From Thermoanaerobacterium sp. CMT5567-10 (GTDB lineage: Bacteria > Bacillota > Thermoanaerobacteria > Thermoanaerobacterales > Thermoanaerobacteraceae), in NCBI RefSeq assembly GCF_030534315.2, contig NZ_CP130558.2:1237501-1301500 (forward strand): 64,000 nt of DNA, written 5' to 3'. Made by a program: the position numbers and the translations under genes. The notes beneath the pieces are model-generated. The model saw only the letters and a list, made by a program, of their open reading frames with translations, searched no databases and had not been told where the DNA came from. Shown piece after piece: positions 20,411 to 33,170 of the stretch (position 1 is the stretch's first letter; each line of letters starts with the position of its first letter).

Positions 20411-22480
20411 TTACTTTTTCGCTAATATTTGATCAGCAATATTTTTAGGCACCTCTTCATAGTGACTAAACTGCATAGTATATGTGCCTCTTCCTTGTGT
20501 TTTTGAACGAAGGTCTGTAGCATAACCAAACATTTCTGCTAGCGGAACCATGCCTCTTATGACTTTTGCTCCAGCTCTGTCCATCATGCCTTCAATTCTA
20601 CCACGTCTTGAATTTATGTCACCCATTACATCGCCCATATATTCCTCTGGCACAACAACTTCAACTTCCATTATAGGCTCTAAAAGTACAGCTCCGCCTT
20701 TTTTCATACCTTCTTTGAAAGCCATTGAACCTGCAATCTTAAATGCCATATCTGATGAGTCAACTTCGTGGTAAGAACCATCCACTAAAGAAACTTTTAC
20801 GTCCACGACTTCATAACCGCCAAGGATGCCATTCTCCATCGCTTCCTGTACACCGGCATCAACTGCAGGTATATATTCCTTTGGTATAACACCGCCAACG
20901 ATTTTATTCTCAAATTGATATCCTTGACCTCTCTCCAAAGGTTCCATTTCAAGCCATACATGTCCATATTGACCGCGGCCACCTGACTGTCTTATAAACT
21001 TGCCTTCGATGCGTACAGGCTTTGTTATCGTCTCTTTATAAGCAACTTGCGGTTTGCCAACATTACATTCTACATTGAATTCTCTTTTCATTCTATCAAC
21101 AATGATTTCCAAATGCAGTTCGCCCATGCCGGCTATAATCGTCTGCCCTGTCTCTTGATCTGTATATGTTTTAAATGTCGGATCCTCTTCTGCAAGTTTC
21201 TGAAGTGCTACAGCCATTTTATCCTGTGCAGCTTTAGTTTTTGGCTCTATTGCAACTCTTATAACAGGTTCAGGGAATTCCATTGACTCTAAAAGAATAG
21301 GTTGATTTTCATCACACAGTGTATCACCTGTTGTCGTATCTTTCAATCCAACTGCTGCTGCTATATCACCTGTATAAACTTTGTCTATCTCTTTTCTATG
21401 ATTAGCGTGCATCTGAAGGATTCTTCCTATTCTTTCTTTCTTTCCTTTTGTAGAATTCAATACGTATGAGCCTGATTCCAAAGTTCCTGAATATACCCTA
21501 AAAAACGCAAGCTTTCCAACGTAAGGATCAGCCATTATCTTAAAAGCAAGTGCTGAGAATGGTTCATTGTCATCTGCTTTTCTCTCTATCTCCTCATCAC
21601 TATTAAGCTTCATTCCTTTTACAGCAGGAATATCGATAGGAGATGGTAAATACCTTACAACAGCGTCTAACATCGGCTGTACACCTTTGTTTTTATATGA
21701 AGAACCGCAAGTAACACACACAAGTTCATTATTAATGGTTCCCTTTCTCAATGCTGCATGTATCTCTTCTTCAGTTATCTCTTCGCCTTCTAAGTATTTC
21801 TCCATCAATACTTCATCTTGCTCTGAAACAGCTTCTAAAAGTTTTTCTCTATACTCCTGAGCTAAATCCCTCATATCTTCTGGAATTTCAACTTCTTCTG
21901 ATACAGTTCCTAAGTCATCTTCATATATAATCGCATCCATCTTTATTAGGTCTATAATCCCTACAAACGTATCTTCTTTTCCAATAGGAAGCTGTATCGC
22001 AACAGGATTTGCGTTTAACCTTTCTTTCATCATCTTAATAACATTAAAAAAGTCCGCTCCCATTATGTCCATCTTGTTGACATATGCTAGCCTTGGTACT
22101 CTGTACTTATCTGCCTGTCTCCAAACAGTCTCTGATTGTGGTTCAACACCACCTTTTGCGCAAAATACTGCAACTGCTCCATCTAACACTCTTAAAGAGC
22201 GCTCTACCTCAACTGTAAAGTCCACGTGTCCCGGCGTATCTATAATATTAATCTTGTGATCTTTCCAATAGCATGTTGTAGCAGCAGAAGTTATTGTAAT
22301 ACCTCTCTCCTGCTCCTGCTCCATCCAGTCCATTGTTGCATTACCTTCATGTACTTCACCTATCTTATGGACTTTTCCTGTATAAAACAGTATTCTTTCG
22401 GTAGTTGTAGTTTTGCCAGCATCTATATGCGCCATTATTCCAATATTCCTAACTTTATCTAAGCTAAAATCTCTAGGCAT
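20411..22480 (-). CDS. fusA: Elongation factor G
   Basis: Ribosomal translocase (689 residues). G1 AHIDAGKT (17-24), G2 RGITIT, G3 DTPGH with the catalytic His, and NKMD are all canonical. Domains II to V follow, including the domain IV region around [24 protein letters not shown] precedes the ATG. It stands between rpsG and tuf in the str operon. Compare the divergent paralogue at 56615-58651. Confidence 0.98.
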   Translation of the reverse strand: MPRDFSLDKVRNIGIMAHIDAGKTTTTERILFYTGKVHKIGEVHEGNATMDWMEQEQERGITITSAATTCYWKDHKINIIDTPGHVDFTVEVERSLRVLDGAVAVFCAKGGVEPQSETVWRQADKYRVPRLAYVNKMDIMGADFFNVIKMMKERLNANPVAIQLPIGKEDTFVGIIDLIKMDAIIYEDDLGTVSEEVEIPEDMRDLAQEYREKLLEAVSEQDEVLMEKYLEGEEITEEEIHAALRKGTINNELVCVTCGSSYKNKGVQPMLDAVVRYLPSPIDIPAVKGMKLNSDEEIERKADDNEPFSALAFKIMADPYVGKLAFFRVYSGTLESGSYVLNSTKGKKERIGRILQMHANHRKEIDKVYTGDIAAAVGLKDTTTGDTLCDENQPILLESMEFPEPVIRVAIEPKTKAAQDKMAVALQKLAEEDPTFKTYTDQETGQTIIAGMGELHLEIIVDRMKREFNVECNVGKPQVAYKETITKPVRIEGKFIRQSGGRGQYGHVWLEMEPLERGQGYQFENKIVGGVIPKEYIPAVDAGVQEAMENGILGGYEVVDVKVSLVDGSYHEVDSSDMAFKIAGSMAFKEGMKKGGAVLLEPIMEVEVVVPEEYMGDVMGDINSRRGRIEGMMDRAGAKVIRGMVPLAEMFGYATDLRSKTQGRGTYTMQFSHYEEVPKNIADQILAKK

Positions 22481-22528
22481 TTATATCCTCCTTTCCTGCC
22501 CATATAATACACACTACCATAATCCTTA

Positions 22529-22999
<471 letters not shown>

Positions 23000-23014
23000 T
23001 CACTATCCCTCCTA

Positions 23015-23386
23015 TCATTTAGGTTTTTTCGCACCATATTGTGAGCGAGCTTGTTTTCTATTAGCAACACCAGCTGCATCAAGCGTTCCTCTTATAATCT
23101 TATATCTAACACCAGGTAAATCTTTTACTCTTCCACCTCTGATAAGAACAACAGAGTGCTCCTGCAAATTATGTCCTATACCCGGGATATATGCAGTGAC
23201 TTCAGTATTATTTACAAGTCTTACTCTGGCTATCTTCCTTAATGCTGAGTTAGGCTTCTTTGGCGTTGTTGTCTTAACAACTGTGCAAACACCCCTCTTT
23301 TGAGGATTACCTTTTAACGCTGGGGATGTAGATTTATATTTAACCTTTTTTCTTCCTTCTCTTACTAACTGATTAATTGTCGGCAT
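23015..23386 (-). CDS. rpsL: 30S ribosomal protein S12
   Basis: S12 (123 residues) monitors decoding. [14 protein letters not shown], the [19 protein letters not shown] loop with K43/K44 and the [12 protein letters not shown] loop have the streptomycin-sensitive wild-type residues. The ATG at 23386 has AAGGAGG upstream. It is the first gene of the str operon, downstream of an inverted repeat (23413-23442). Confidence 0.97.
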   Translation of the reverse strand: MPTINQLVREGRKKVKYKSTSPALKGNPQKRGVCTVVKTTTPKKPNSALRKIARVRLVNNTEVTAYIPGIGHNLQEHSVVLIRGGRVKDLPGVRYKIIRGTLDAAGVANRKQARSQYGAKKPK

Positions 23387-23412
23387 CCTTACACCTCCTT
23401 CCAATATTTAGA

Positions 23413-23442
23413 AGATTTATCCCCTATGCAGGGGATAAATCT
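23413..23442 (-). promoter_or_regulatory. 12-bp perfect inverted repeat between L7Ae gene and rpsL
   Basis: AGATTTATCCCC and its exact complement are separated by TATGCA, giving a strong hairpin between the L7Ae-like gene and rpsL. On the minus strand it is followed by TTCTAAATATT, too poor in T for a full terminator. It may be an attenuator or processing site between the rpoBC and str transcripts. Confidence 0.5.
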
Positions 23443-23451
23443 AATTATTTT

Positions 23452-23697
23452 TCACTTCAACTCAGCAGCAGTCGCTGCTCCTACATCAATGCCACACATG
23501 TCTCCTAGTTCTTTCATTGTGTCTATATAAACTATATCGATAGATTTTGAATTACAAGCATCAATGATTTTTTTCGTAACGTGTTCTTCAGCATCCCGAG
23601 CAACATATACCTTAGCAGCTTTATCATTTGTTACAGCCTTAAATGTCTGCTTCGCCCCTATTACCATTCTAGAAGAACCACTTTTACTTGAACCCAT
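23452..23697 (-). CDS. L7Ae-like kink-turn RNA-binding protein (YbxF type)
   Basis: An 81-residue L7Ae/L30e-family protein. MVIGAKQTFKAVTNDKAAKVYVARDAEE and the C-terminal CGIDVGAATAAEL fit the family fold, which binds kink-turn RNA. Bacillus YbxF occupies the same position between rpoC and rpsL. The partner RNA is unknown from sequence alone. GGAGG lies 11 bases before the ATG. Confidence 0.88.
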   Translation of the reverse strand: MGSSKSGSSRMVIGAKQTFKAVTNDKAAKVYVARDAEEHVTKKIIDACNSKSIDIVYIDTMKELGDMCGIDVGAATAAELK

Positions 23698-23783
23698 TAA
23701 GTTCTTCTCCTCCCTACTTGGAAGTAGTTTTTAACACACTTAAATATTTTATCATTAAGGTGAAACTCTGTCAATAATAGATA

Positions 23784-26700
23784 TTATTTTACATTAACTT
23801 CTGCATTATCACTTTCAGCATTACTTTCAACGTTGTCTGATTCACCTGCAGTCTTAACAACTATGTTTCTATACCGTGAAAGTCCAGTACCCGCAGGAAT
23901 CAATTTACCAATGATGACATTTTCCTTAAGGCCTATCAAAGGATCAACCTTTCCTTTTATCGCTGCATCAGTTAAAACTCTTGTAGTCTCTTGGAAAGAT
24001 GCAGCAGATAAGAATGAATCTGTTGCCAGTGCAGCTTTTGTAATACCTAAAAGTGCCCTGCTCCCAGAAGCCGGCCTCAATCCCTTTTCTTGAACCTTCC
24101 TGTTTTCTTCTTCAAACGCAAACATATCAACAAGCTCACCAGGCATCATTGATGTATCTCCAGAATCCTCTACTTTAACTTTCCTCATCATCTGTCTGAT
24201 TATAACTTCAATATGCTTGTCATTTATTTCAACACCTTGTAGTCTGTACACTTTTTGAACTTCTTGTAACAAATACGTCTGAACCGCAAACAATCCTTTT
24301 ATCTTCAAAATATCATGCGGATTTACAGACCCTTCTGTAAGCTCATCACCTGCTTCAATGTACTGTCCATCTTGAACTTTAAGCCTTGAACCGTATGGTA
24401 TAAGGTATGTCTTTGAAATATTATTTTCATTATCTGTTATTACGACTTCCCTTTTCTTTTTCGTCTCATTTATTTTCACAACACCTGGTATTTCAGAAAT
24501 CACAGCTAATCCTTTTGGCTTTCTCGCTTCAAATAGCTCTTCTACCCTAGGCAAACCTTGCGTAATATCGGCACCAGCAACACCACCTGTGTGGAATGTT
24601 CTCATTGTAAGCTGTGTACCAGGTTCTCCTATTGCTTGTGCTGCGATTATGCCGACAGCTTCGCCGATTTCAACTTGTGATCCAGTAGCCAAGTTCCTTC
24701 CATAGCACATCCTGCAAACGCCATGTTTCGATTTACATGTGAGAAGTGATCTTATTTTAACTCTCTTAATTCCTAGCTCTTCAATCTTTTCAGCATCTTG
24801 CTCTGATATCATTGTATTTTTCCTTACTATTACTTCGCCAGTATTAGGATCTTTTATATCTTCTAACGATACCCTTCCACTTAATCTGTCAGCAAGCTTT
24901 TCTATTACTTCATTGCCTTCTTTAATCTCGCTTACATAAATTCCTTCATCTGTTCCGCAATCATCTTCTCTTATAATCACATCTTGGCTTACATCTACAA
25001 GTCTACGGGTCAAGTAACCTGAGTCAGCAGTTCTCAAAGCCGTATCTGCCAAGCCCTTTCTAGCACCGTGTGTAGAAATGAAGAATTCCAAAACATTAAG
25101 TCCTTCTCTGAAATTGGATCTTATAGGAAGCTCAATTATCCTACCTGCAGGATTAGCCATCAATCCTCTCATACCAGCTAGCTGCTTTATTTGGTTTTTG
25201 CTACCCCTAGCTCCTGAATGGGCCATCATAAATATCGGATTGAATCTATCAAGATTTGCCATAAGGGCATCACTTACTTTTTCTGTCGTCATGTTCCAAG
25301 TTCTAATTACGCTTTCATATCTCTCTTCCTCAGAAATAAGACCACGCCTAAACTGGGCATCTATCTTCTTCACTGCTTCATCTGCTTCATTTAAGAGAGT
25401 CTTTTTCTCTTCGGGTATAACCATATCAGAGACGCTAACAGTCAATGCAGCCTTTGTAGAATATTTATAACCTAATGCTTTGATTTTATCTAGTGTCTCG
25501 GCTGTTTTTGTTGGCCCATGTACCCTGTACACTCTATCTAATATCTTTCCTAATTTTGATTTGTCAACAAGTGTTGATATTTCAAGATCAAACATGGTAT
25601 CAGGATTTGTCCTGTCTACAAATCCTAAGTCTTGAGGGATGGCTGAATTAAATATAAGCTTTCCTATGGTAGTCTCTATAATTTTGGACTTAACCTCACC
25701 ATTTACCTCTCTTTTCATCCTTACTTTTATCTTGGCATGGATATTTATTTGTCCTAATTGATATGCCATCAATGCTTCTTCATAATCTTTAAATATTCTG
25801 CCTTCACCTAAGACGCCGTCTTCATCACCTGTTAAATAGTAACATCCAAGAACCATATCCTGTGTAGGTGTCATAACAGGTTTTCCGTCCTGAGGCTTTA
25901 ATATGTTGTTAGCAGCCAGCATCAAGAATCTTGCCTCTGCCTGTGCCTCAACAGTCAACGGGACGTGGACAGCCATCTGGTCTCCGTCGAAGTCGGCGTT
26001 ATAAGCCGTACATACCAATGGATGCAACTTTATGGCTCTGCCTTCCACTAATACAGGCTCAAATGCCTGAATACCCAAACGATGCAGTGTAGGTGCTCTG
26101 TTTAGAAGTACAGGGTGTTCCTTTATGACATCTTCTAAAACATCCCACACTTCTGGGCGGACTTTCTCAACCATTCTCTTTGCGCTTTTTATATGCTGTG
26201 CAATTCCTTCATCAACAAGCCTTTTCATGACAAATGGTTTAAAAAGCTCAAGAGCCATTTCTTTAGGAAGACCACATTGATAAAGCTTAAGTTCTGGCCC
26301 TACCACAATAACAGAACGTCCAGAATAGTCAACCCTCTTACCTAAGAGGTTTTGCCTAAATCTTCCTTGTTTTCCCTTTAGCATGTCTGACAATGACTTA
26401 AGTGGTCTATTGCCAGGACCTGTGACTGGTCTTCCTCTTCTGCCATTGTCTATCAATGCATCTACAGCTTCCTGAAGCATCCTTTTTTCATTTCTAACTA
26501 TAATATCTGGAGCGCCTAGGTCAAGAAGCCTTTTTAACCTGTTATTTCTATTTATAACCCTTCTATAAAGATCATTTAAATCTGATGTTGCAAATCGTCC
26601 ACCATCTAGCTGAACCATTGGTCTTAAATCAGGTGGTATAACAGGTATGACGTCTAATATCATCCACTCAGGTTTATTCCCAGAATCCAAAAATGCCTGC

Positions 26701-27338
26701 ACAACTTCTAATCTTCTTATAGCTCTAACTCGCTTTTGACCAGTTGACTCTCTTATTTCTGCTTTTAATTCTTTGGATAACTTCTCAAGGTCTATTTCCT
26801 GCAAAAGCTCTTTTATAGACTCGGCACCCATGCCGGCTTTAAACTTATTTCCATATTTATCAAGGTATTCACGGTATTCCTTCTCACTTAACAACTGTTT
26901 CTTAGATAGATTTGTTTCACCAGGATCAATTACAACGTATGAGGCAAAGTACAAAACTTTTTCAAGTGCTCTTGGTGACATGTCAAGTATTAATCCCATA
27001 CGGCTAGGTATTCCTTTGAAATACCAAATATGGGAAACAGGGGCAGCAAGTTCAATATGCCCCATCCTTTCACGCCTAACTTTTGATCTCGTTACTTCGA
27101 CACCACATCTATCGCATATAACACCTTTGTACCTTACCCTCTTGTATTTGCCGCAGTGGCATTCCCAATCTTTAGTAGGTCCAAATATTTTTTCGCAAAA
27201 TAGTCCTTCCCTCTCTGGTTTTAATGTCCTGTAGTTTATAGTTTCAGGTTTTTTTACTTCACCTCTTGACCATTCCCTTATCTTTTCAGGTGAAGCCAGT
27301 CCTATTTTCATTGAATCAAAATTCTTAAGCTCAAACAA
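23784..27338 (-). CDS. rpoC: DNA-directed RNA polymerase subunit beta'
   Basis: Beta' subunit (1184 residues) with the catalytic magnesium site [12 protein letters not shown]. It has an N-terminal zinc site ([19 protein letters not shown]) and a second zinc site around [11 protein letters not shown]. The bridge helix/trigger loop region includes [16 protein letters not shown]. The start is TTG ([20 protein letters not shown]) with GGGAG 9 bases upstream. The last about 20 residues are an acidic, Asn/Ser-rich tail ([17 protein letters not shown]). It follows rpoB by 26 bases. Confidence 0.97.
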   Translation of the reverse strand: MFELKNFDSMKIGLASPEKIREWSRGEVKKPETINYRTLKPEREGLFCEKIFGPTKDWECHCGKYKRVRYKGVICDRCGVEVTRSKVRRERMGHIELAAPVSHIWYFKGIPSRMGLILDMSPRALEKVLYFASYVVIDPGETNLSKKQLLSEKEYREYLDKYGNKFKAGMGAESIKELLQEIDLEKLSKELKAEIRESTGQKRVRAIRRLEVVQAFLDSGNKPEWMILDVIPVIPPDLRPMVQLDGGRFATSDLNDLYRRVINRNNRLKRLLDLGAPDIIVRNEKRMLQEAVDALIDNGRRGRPVTGPGNRPLKSLSDMLKGKQGRFRQNLLGKRVDYSGRSVIVVGPELKLYQCGLPKEMALELFKPFVMKRLVDEGIAQHIKSAKRMVEKVRPEVWDVLEDVIKEHPVLLNRAPTLHRLGIQAFEPVLVEGRAIKLHPLVCTAYNADFDGDQMAVHVPLTVEAQAEARFLMLAANNILKPQDGKPVMTPTQDMVLGCYYLTGDEDGVLGEGRIFKDYEEALMAYQLGQINIHAKIKVRMKREVNGEVKSKIIETTIGKLIFNSAIPQDLGFVDRTNPDTMFDLEISTLVDKSKLGKILDRVYRVHGPTKTAETLDKIKALGYKYSTKAALTVSVSDMVIPEEKKTLLNEADEAVKKIDAQFRRGLISEEERYESVIRTWNMTTEKVSDALMANLDRFNPIFMMAHSGARGSKNQIKQLAGMRGLMANPAGRIIELPIRSNFREGLNVLEFFISTHGARKGLADTALRTADSGYLTRRLVDVSQDVIIREDDCGTDEGIYVSEIKEGNEVIEKLADRLSGRVSLEDIKDPNTGEVIVRKNTMISEQDAEKIEELGIKRVKIRSLLTCKSKHGVCRMCYGRNLATGSQVEIGEAVGIIAAQAIGEPGTQLTMRTFHTGGVAGADITQGLPRVEELFEARKPKGLAVISEIPGVVKINETKKKREVVITDNENNISKTYLIPYGSRLKVQDGQYIEAGDELTEGSVNPHDILKIKGLFAVQTYLLQEVQKVYRLQGVEINDKHIEVIIRQMMRKVKVEDSGDTSMMPGELVDMFAFEEENRKVQEKGLRPASGSRALLGITKAALATDSFLSAASFQETTRVLTDAAIKGKVDPLIGLKENVIIGKLIPAGTGLSRYRNIVVKTAGESDNVESNAESDNAEVNVK

Positions 27339-27364
27339 GGAGTTTCGCTCCCTTCATAATTATT

Positions 27365-30300
27365 TTATATACTATAATCATCATCGAAACTGTCACTGTC
27401 ACCAAAACCAATATCACTAGGTTCAAAGTTTAAATCATCCAAACTGTCTTTATCTTCATCATAATCTTCATTAAATTCTTCACCATAATTTACTTCTGTT
27501 GGTGCATCTTCTCTTCCCTCGATATTTATATTTATTGTATCTTCTGAAATATCATCTTCATCTTCATCTTCAAATTCTTTCAATGCTACTTCCTGATTAT
27601 CTTCAGTCAATACTTTCACATCAAGGCAAAGACTTTGTAATTCCTTTACCAAAACCTTAAACGATTCTGGAACACCAGGCTCTGGTATATTTTCACCTTT
27701 AACTATAGATTCATACGTTTTTACACGGCCTGTTATGTCATCAGATTTGACAGTTAATATCTCTTGTAAAGTATGTGCTGCACCATATGCTTCAAGTGCC
27801 CATACTTCCATCTCACCAAATCTCTGACCGCCAAATTGTGCTTTACCACCAAGTGGCTGCTGTGTAACCAATGAGTACGGTCCTGTAGATCTTGCATGCA
27901 TTTTGTCGTCTACAAGATGGTGTAACTTCAACATGTACATATATCCAACCGTAACTGGATGGTCAAATGGCTCACCAGTCCTTCCATCGTACAGTTGAAT
28001 CTTTCCATCCGGTGAGAACCCCGCTTTTTTAAGTAGCTCTTGTATATCTTCCTCATGAGCTCCATCGAAAACCGGTGTAGCCATGTACCAGCCTAAAGCT
28101 TTTGCTGCAAGACCTAAGTGGACTTCCAGTACCTGACCTATATTCATACGAGAAGGAACTCCAAGAGGATTCAAACATATCTGAAGCGGCGTACCATCAG
28201 GTAAGAATGGCATATCCTCAACAGGAAGAATTCTTGAGACAACACCTTTGTTGCCGTGTCTTCCAGCCATCTTATCACCGACAGATATCTTTCTCTTCTG
28301 TGCGATAAAGACTCTAACCATTTCATTTACTCCTGGCGGTAACTCATCGCCATTTTCTCTCGTGTACACCTTGACATCTACAACTATACCGCCTTCACCA
28401 TGTGGTACTCTCAAAGATGTATCTCTTACTTCCCTTGCTTTTTCTCCAAATATGGCCCTTAAAAGTCTTTCTTCAGCAGTAAGCTCTGTTTCACCCTTTG
28501 GAGTTACTTTACCGACGAGAATATCTCCTGCTGTGACTTCTGCACCAATTCGTATGATTCCCCGCTCATCTAGATCTTTTAATGCCTCTTCACCAACATT
28601 TGGTATATCTCTCGTTATTTCTTCAGGCCCTAATTTCGTGTCTCTCGCTTCTGACTCGTATTCCTCAATGTGAATAGATGTAAGAGCGTCTTCCTTCACA
28701 AGTTCTTCGCTAATTAAAATTGCGTCTTCGTAATTATAGCCTTCCCAAGGCATGAACCCAACAAGCACATTGCGTCCAAGGGCAATTTCTCCCAATTCTG
28801 TAGAAGGACCATCGCTTATAACCTGTCCTTTTTCAACTCGATCTCCTTCATTTACTATTGGTCTACAGTTTATGCAAGTTCCCTGATTGGATCTCTTAAA
28901 TTTAAGCAGCTCGTATTCGTCACGTCTCCCGTCATCTGTTCTTATCACTATTTTATCTGCAGTTACCCTCTCTACTACACCGCTATTTCTTGCAATATTC
29001 ACAACACCCGAATCTCTCGCAGCTTTATATTCAATACCAGTTCCAACAATAGGTGCCTGTGGCACAAGAAGTGGAACAGCCTGTCTCTGCATGTTTGAAC
29101 CCATCAAAGCTCTGTTTGCATCGTCATTTTCCAGGAAAGGAATCATAGCGGTAGCAACAGAAACCACCTGCTTTGGAGAAACATCCATGAAGTCCACTTC
29201 TTCTCTAGGCACTGACAAAATATCATCTTTAGAGCGGACTGTAACTCTCTCATTTACAAATCTATTTTCTTTGTCAAGGGGTTCATCTGCCTGAGCGATT
29301 ACATATTCATCTTCTACATCTGCAGTCATATAGACAATTTCATTGAGAACTCTACCTGTAGCTTTATCAACTTTTCTGTACGGAGCTTCAATAAATCCAT
29401 ATTCGTTTATCCGTGCATATGTAGCAAGGGAACCTATAAGTCCTATGTTCGGACCTTCAGGCGTTTCTATAGGGCACATCCTGCTGTAGTGTGTATGATG
29501 AACATCCCTAACCTCCATTCCGGCTCTCTCACGGCTCAGTCCTCCTGGACCTAATGCACTCAATCTTCTTTTATGTGTCAGCTCTGCAAGGGGATTAGTC
29601 TGGTCCATAAACTGCGAAAGTTGCGAACTTCCAAAAAACTCTTTAATTGCAGCAACAACAGGCCTTATGTTTATCAAATTTTGAGCAGTTATCTCACTGA
29701 CATCCTGTATTGTCATTCTTTCTCTGACTACTCTTTCCATTCTTGAGAGTCCAATTCTAAACTGATTTTGAAGCAATTCGCCAACAGATCTCAGCCTTCT
29801 ATTTCCAAGGTGATCAATATCATCTACAAATCCTATTCCAAATGAAAGATTCAAATTGTAATTTATAGAAGCAATTATATCATCTTTAGTTATATGCTTA
29901 GGTATTAATTCATCTATTCTGCGTTTTATCTCATTTTTTATTTCATCTTCACTTGTAAAATTGCTAAGTATTTCTTGTAAAACACCTAATTGAACCCTTT
30001 CCTTGATGTTTAAATCAGAGACATCAACAGGAAGAGGGTATTCGTTAATATCAACAGTATTATTGCCAATAACCTTTATTGGTCTTCCTTCTACTAGCAC
30101 TTCAACTACATTTATACCACAATTTTGTATTTTTTTAGCTGTCTCTCTTGATATTCTTTGACCTTCTTCTACAATAATTTCCCCTGTTATAGGATTAACA
30201 ATCTTTGTAGCTGCCTTTTGATTAGTCAATCTAGAACTTAATGCAAGCTTTTTGTTAAATTTATAGCGGCCTACGTGTGCAAGATCGTATCTTTTTGGAT

Positions 30301-31078
30301 CAAAAAACAGAGAATACAAAAGGCTTTTAGCACTGTCAACTGTAGGAGGCTCACCAGGCCTTAATCTCTTATATACTTCCAGCAAACCTTCTTCTTCAGA
30401 TTTCGTGGTATCTTTATCAAGCGTGGCTTTTATCCTTTCATCTTCCCCAAAAAGCTCAAGAATCTGAGCATCTGTTCCATAGCCCAGAGCTCTTAAAAAT
30501 ACAGTAATTGGAACCTTCCTGGTCCTATCTATTCTTACGGAAAATATATCATTAGAATCTTCTTCATACTCCAGCCAAGCACCTCTATTTGGGATAACCG
30601 TTGCAAAGAATAGTTTCTTCCCTAATTTATCAAACTGTTGTTCGTAGTATACACCTGGCGACCTTACTAATTGGCTTACTATAACACGCTCTGCACCATT
30701 TATTATGAAAGTGCCTTTATCCGTCATTAAAGGAAAGTCACCCATAAAAACTTCGGATTCTTTGATTTCTCCCGTATCCCGATTAGTCAATCTTACTTTC
30801 ACTTTCATAGGTGCAGCATATGTCGTATCTCTATCTTTGCACTCCTCTACAGAATATTTAGGATTGTCATCTAGCTTATAGTCAAGAAATTCCAAAGACA
30901 AATTGCCGGTAAAGCTCTCAATTGGAGAAATATCTCGGAAAACTTCCCTTAAACCTTCTTCAAGAAACCACTTATACGAATTTTTTTGCACCTCAATAAG
31001 ATTAGGCATTTCCAAGACTTCCTCAATCCTTGCAAAGCTCATGCGATTCTTATAGCCGGCATCAACAGGATGTAACAT
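27365..31078 (-). CDS. rpoB: DNA-directed RNA polymerase subunit beta
   Basis: Beta subunit (1237 residues). The rifampicin-binding region reads [20 protein letters not shown] then [11 protein letters not shown], with wild-type residues. The C-terminal [20 protein letters not shown] and [12 protein letters not shown] blocks are present. After about residue 1166 comes a 71-residue acidic tail with 31 Asp/Glu and only three Lys/Arg. I chose the ATG at 31078 with AGGGGTGA upstream; a GTG three codons earlier overlaps that site. The 286-base region upstream has a terminator (31311-31343) and no decisive promoter. Confidence 0.97.
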   Translation of the reverse strand: MLHPVDAGYKNRMSFARIEEVLEMPNLIEVQKNSYKWFLEEGLREVFRDISPIESFTGNLSLEFLDYKLDDNPKYSVEECKDRDTTYAAPMKVKVRLTNRDTGEIKESEVFMGDFPLMTDKGTFIINGAERVIVSQLVRSPGVYYEQQFDKLGKKLFFATVIPNRGAWLEYEEDSNDIFSVRIDRTRKVPITVFLRALGYGTDAQILELFGEDERIKATLDKDTTKSEEEGLLEVYKRLRPGEPPTVDSAKSLLYSLFFDPKRYDLAHVGRYKFNKKLALSSRLTNQKAATKIVNPITGEIIVEEGQRISRETAKKIQNCGINVVEVLVEGRPIKVIGNNTVDINEYPLPVDVSDLNIKERVQLGVLQEILSNFTSEDEIKNEIKRRIDELIPKHITKDDIIASINYNLNLSFGIGFVDDIDHLGNRRLRSVGELLQNQFRIGLSRMERVVRERMTIQDVSEITAQNLINIRPVVAAIKEFFGSSQLSQFMDQTNPLAELTHKRRLSALGPGGLSRERAGMEVRDVHHTHYSRMCPIETPEGPNIGLIGSLATYARINEYGFIEAPYRKVDKATGRVLNEIVYMTADVEDEYVIAQADEPLDKENRFVNERVTVRSKDDILSVPREEVDFMDVSPKQVVSVATAMIPFLENDDANRALMGSNMQRQAVPLLVPQAPIVGTGIEYKAARDSGVVNIARNSGVVERVTADKIVIRTDDGRRDEYELLKFKRSNQGTCINCRPIVNEGDRVEKGQVISDGPSTELGEIALGRNVLVGFMPWEGYNYEDAILISEELVKEDALTSIHIEEYESEARDTKLGPEEITRDIPNVGEEALKDLDERGIIRIGAEVTAGDILVGKVTPKGETELTAEERLLRAIFGEKAREVRDTSLRVPHGEGGIVVDVKVYTRENGDELPPGVNEMVRVFIAQKRKISVGDKMAGRHGNKGVVSRILPVEDMPFLPDGTPLQICLNPLGVPSRMNIGQVLEVHLGLAAKALGWYMATPVFDGAHEEDIQELLKKAGFSPDGKIQLYDGRTGEPFDHPVTVGYMYMLKLHHLVDDKMHARSTGPYSLVTQQPLGGKAQFGGQRFGEMEVWALEAYGAAHTLQEILTVKSDDITGRVKTYESIVKGENIPEPGVPESFKVLVKELQSLCLDVKVLTEDNQEVALKEFEDEDEDDISEDTININIEGREDAPTEVNYGEEFNEDYDEDKDSLDDLNFEPSDIGFGDSDSFDDDYSI

Positions 31079-31310
31079 CCACTTCACCCCTTATAAATTT
31101 AAAATAACCAAAAGAGAAAGCTTTTGGATAATATACAGAAAGACATAATTATTATTTACCAGAATACCAACAAATATTCTATTATTTACATGTGCATAAA
31201 AATTTTGTTGTCTCGTAGTTCATTTTATGTAATAAAATGACACTGTTAATGCAATATATAATATTACCACAATAGCAAAACCATGTCAACAAGAAAACAT
31301 TCATTAGAAA
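31079..31310 (-). other. rpoB 5' leader, no clear promoter
   Basis: AT-rich sequence between the rplL terminator and rpoB. A TTGCAT/TACATA pair with 17-base spacing lies around 31205-31235 on the minus strand and could be a promoter, but it is not convincing. A short inverted repeat CCAAAAG/CTTTTGG lies at 31109-31128, about 30 bases before the start codon. I see no coding potential here. Confidence 0.4.
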
Positions 31311-31343
31311 GAAAAAAAGCATCCTTTTCGAATGCTTTTTTTC
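31311..31343 (-). terminator. Intrinsic terminator after rplL
   Basis: On the minus strand AAAAAAAGCAT pairs with ATGCTTTTTTT across a loop of about 10 bases, followed by a long T-tract. It lies 22 bases after the rplL stop and separates rplJL from rpoBC, probably allowing partial read-through as in other bacteria. Confidence 0.85.
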
Positions 31344-31364
31344 TCAAGTCTAATTTTATTTTAA

Positions 31365-31739
31365 TTATTTTATTTCTACTTTTGCTCCAACTTCTTCGAA
31401 TTTTGCCTTTATCTGATTTGCTTCATCCTTGCTTACGCCTTCTTTAATTGGCTTTGGAGCACCTTCAACAAGATCTTTTGCTTCTTTCAGGCCAAGATTT
31501 GTAACTTCTCTAACTACTTTTATTACTTTTATCTTTTCTGAACCTACATCTGACAATATAACATCAAATTCTGTCTTCTCTTCAGCAGGTGCTGCTGCTC
31601 CTCCTGCTGCAGGTGCTGCTGCTACAGCAACAGGTGCTGCTGCAGATACTCCAAATTCCTCTTCCAAAGCTTTAACTAAATCAGCTAATTCTAAAACTGT
31701 CATTCCTTTTATAGCCTCTAAAATTTCTTCCTTATTCAT
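31365..31739 (-). CDS. rplL: 50S ribosomal protein L7/L12
   Basis: Stalk protein L7/L12 (124 residues) that recruits translation GTPases. The N-terminal dimerisation helices ([20 protein letters not shown]) are followed by an Ala-rich hinge (about 37-58) and the C-terminal domain [20 protein letters not shown]. The ATG at 31739 has GGAGG upstream; the longer frame has no advantage. It follows rplJ. Confidence 0.97.
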   Translation of the reverse strand: MNKEEILEAIKGMTVLELADLVKALEEEFGVSAAAPVAVAAAPAAGGAAAPAEEKTEFDVILSDVGSEKIKVIKVVREVTNLGLKEAKDLVEGAPKPIKEGVSKDEANQIKAKFEEVGAKVEIK

Positions 31740-31767
31740 TACAAATACCTCCATTTAAAATTTTTTA

Positions 31768-32292
31768 TTATGCTTCTTTTTTCTCTTTAACAGCATTTAA
31801 CGCTATTACAAGACTTCTTAATGTACCAGATAATACATATACAAGATTGTTTATTGGAGCTTTCATGCTGCCAAGCGCTTTTGCGATGAGTTCTTCTTTT
31901 GATGGTAATTCTGACAATGCTTTTATTTCATCTGGACCCACTATTTTACCATCGACAATACCTGCTTTTAACTCTAAACTTTTATTGTTTTTTAAAAATT
32001 CAACTAGGATTTTTGCAGGTGTAACAGGATCATCGTATCCAAAAGATACTGATGTTGGTCCTTCTAAGTACTTCTTTAAGTCATCATAACCTAGCTCTTG
32101 CGCTGCACGCCACATCAAAGTATTCTTGTATACTTTGTACTCAGCATTAGCCTCTTTAAACTTTCTTCTTAAAGCAGTATCGTCCTCAACTGTCAAGCCA
32201 CTGTAACTTGTAAATATGACGGATTGTGCTCTTTCCAGTTTATCTTTAAATTCACTAACAACTTTTTCCTTAGCTTCCCTCGCTGTACCCAA
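31768..32292 (-). CDS. rplJ: 50S ribosomal protein L10
   Basis: L10 (174 residues) anchors L7/L12 dimers on the ribosome. The N-terminal domain contains [20 protein letters not shown] and [16 protein letters not shown]; the C-terminal helix binds L7/L12. The start is TTG with GGGAGGTG 5 bases upstream. It is preceded by an L10 leader with an attenuator (32311-32410) and a perfect promoter (32430-32458). Confidence 0.96.
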   Translation of the reverse strand: MGTAREAKEKVVSEFKDKLERAQSVIFTSYSGLTVEDDTALRRKFKEANAEYKVYKNTLMWRAAQELGYDDLKKYLEGPTSVSFGYDDPVTPAKILVEFLKNNKSLELKAGIVDGKIVGPDEIKALSELPSKEELIAKALGSMKAPINNLVYVLSGTLRSLVIALNAVKEKKEA

Positions 32293-32310
32293 ACTTACAC
32301 CTCCCGTCTG

Positions 32311-32410
32311 TAATATTAAAAGGATCCCCCGTAGACATGAGGATCCTTCTTTGCTTTATTAAAAACCTCGGTAGGATTTACGTGTTGCCACACCTACTGT
32401 CTACGGTAAG
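32311..32410 (-). ncRNA. L10 leader RNA with attenuator
   Basis: The minus-strand leader before rplJ has the recognisable L10-leader elements GTAGACAGTAGGTG, GCAACACG and CCTACCGAGG, and later TCATGTCTACGG. CCGTAGACA and TGTCTACGG are exact complements and close the L10-binding domain. A second hairpin, AAGGATCC/GGATCCTT (32320-32348), is followed by TTTTAATATT and looks like a terminator. Its loop contains the TGTCTACGG strand, so the two structures probably exclude each other. In the known family, excess L10-L7/L12 complex binds and lowers rplJL expression. Confidence 0.85.
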
Positions 32411-32429
32411 TTTTCAATTTTACTTTAAG

Positions 32430-32458
32430 AGTATATCATTATTGTGTTGTTATGTCAA
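32430..32458 (-). promoter_or_regulatory. Promoter of rplJ-rplL
   Basis: TTGACA (32453-32458), a 17-base spacer and TATACT (32430-32435) on the minus strand form a near-perfect sigma-A promoter. It starts only 7 bases after the rplA stop and feeds the L10 leader. Confidence 0.88.
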
Positions 32459-32464
32459 CAGCTA

Positions 32465-33157
32465 TCATAAAATTCTTTGTGGATTAACCTTGATTCCAGG
32501 CCCCATTGTTGAAGAAAGAACAACACTTCTTAAATATTGTCCTTTTGCGGCTGCAGGTTTAGATCTTATTATAGCATCCATTATCGTTTTGAAATTTTCA
32601 ACTAATTTCTCTTGTCCAAATGAAACTTTCCCAATAGGTACATGGATTATTGAATTTTTATCTACCCTGTACTCAATTTTACCAGCTTTAACGTCTTTTA
32701 CTGCTTTCTCAATATCAAATGTAACAGTACCAGCTTTTGGGTTTGGCATCAAACCTTTTGGTCCTAAAACTTTACCAAGTCTACCTACGACACCCATCAT
32801 ATCTGGTGTTGCTATAACAACATCGTAGTCAAACCAGTTTTCATTTTGAATCTTTGCAACAAGCTCTTCAGCTCCAACATACTCTGCACCAGCAGCTTCA
32901 GCTTCTTTTGCTTTATCGCCCTTAGCAAAAACCAAAACTCGAACTGTTTTTCCAGTTCCATGAGGCAATATTACTGTTCCTCTAACCTGTTGATCAGCAT
33001 GCCTCGGATCTACGCCAAGCCTTACAGATAAATCAACAGTTTCGTCAAATTTAGCTTTAGCAGTTTTTAAAACTAAATCGATAGCCTCATTTGCATCATA
33101 CAACCTTGTTTTGTCTATCAATTTCACACTGTCTAAATATTTTTTCCCATGTTTCAT
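32465..33157 (-). CDS. rplA: 50S ribosomal protein L1
   Basis: L1 (230 residues) forms the mobile L1 stalk that guides E-site tRNA release. [39 protein letters not shown] and [20 protein letters not shown] are typical. AAGGAGG precedes the ATG. A hairpin resembling the rRNA L1 site (33171-33208) ends right before this ribosome-binding site and probably allows autoregulation. Confidence 0.97.
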   Translation of the reverse strand: MKHGKKYLDSVKLIDKTRLYDANEAIDLVLKTAKAKFDETVDLSVRLGVDPRHADQQVRGTVILPHGTGKTVRVLVFAKGDKAKEAEAAGAEYVGAEELVAKIQNENWFDYDVVIATPDMMGVVGRLGKVLGPKGLMPNPKAGTVTFDIEKAVKDVKAGKIEYRVDKNSIIHVPIGKVSFGQEKLVENFKTIMDAIIRSKPAAAKGQYLRSVVLSSTMGPGIKVNPQRIL

Positions 33158-33170
33158 TTTATTACCTCCT

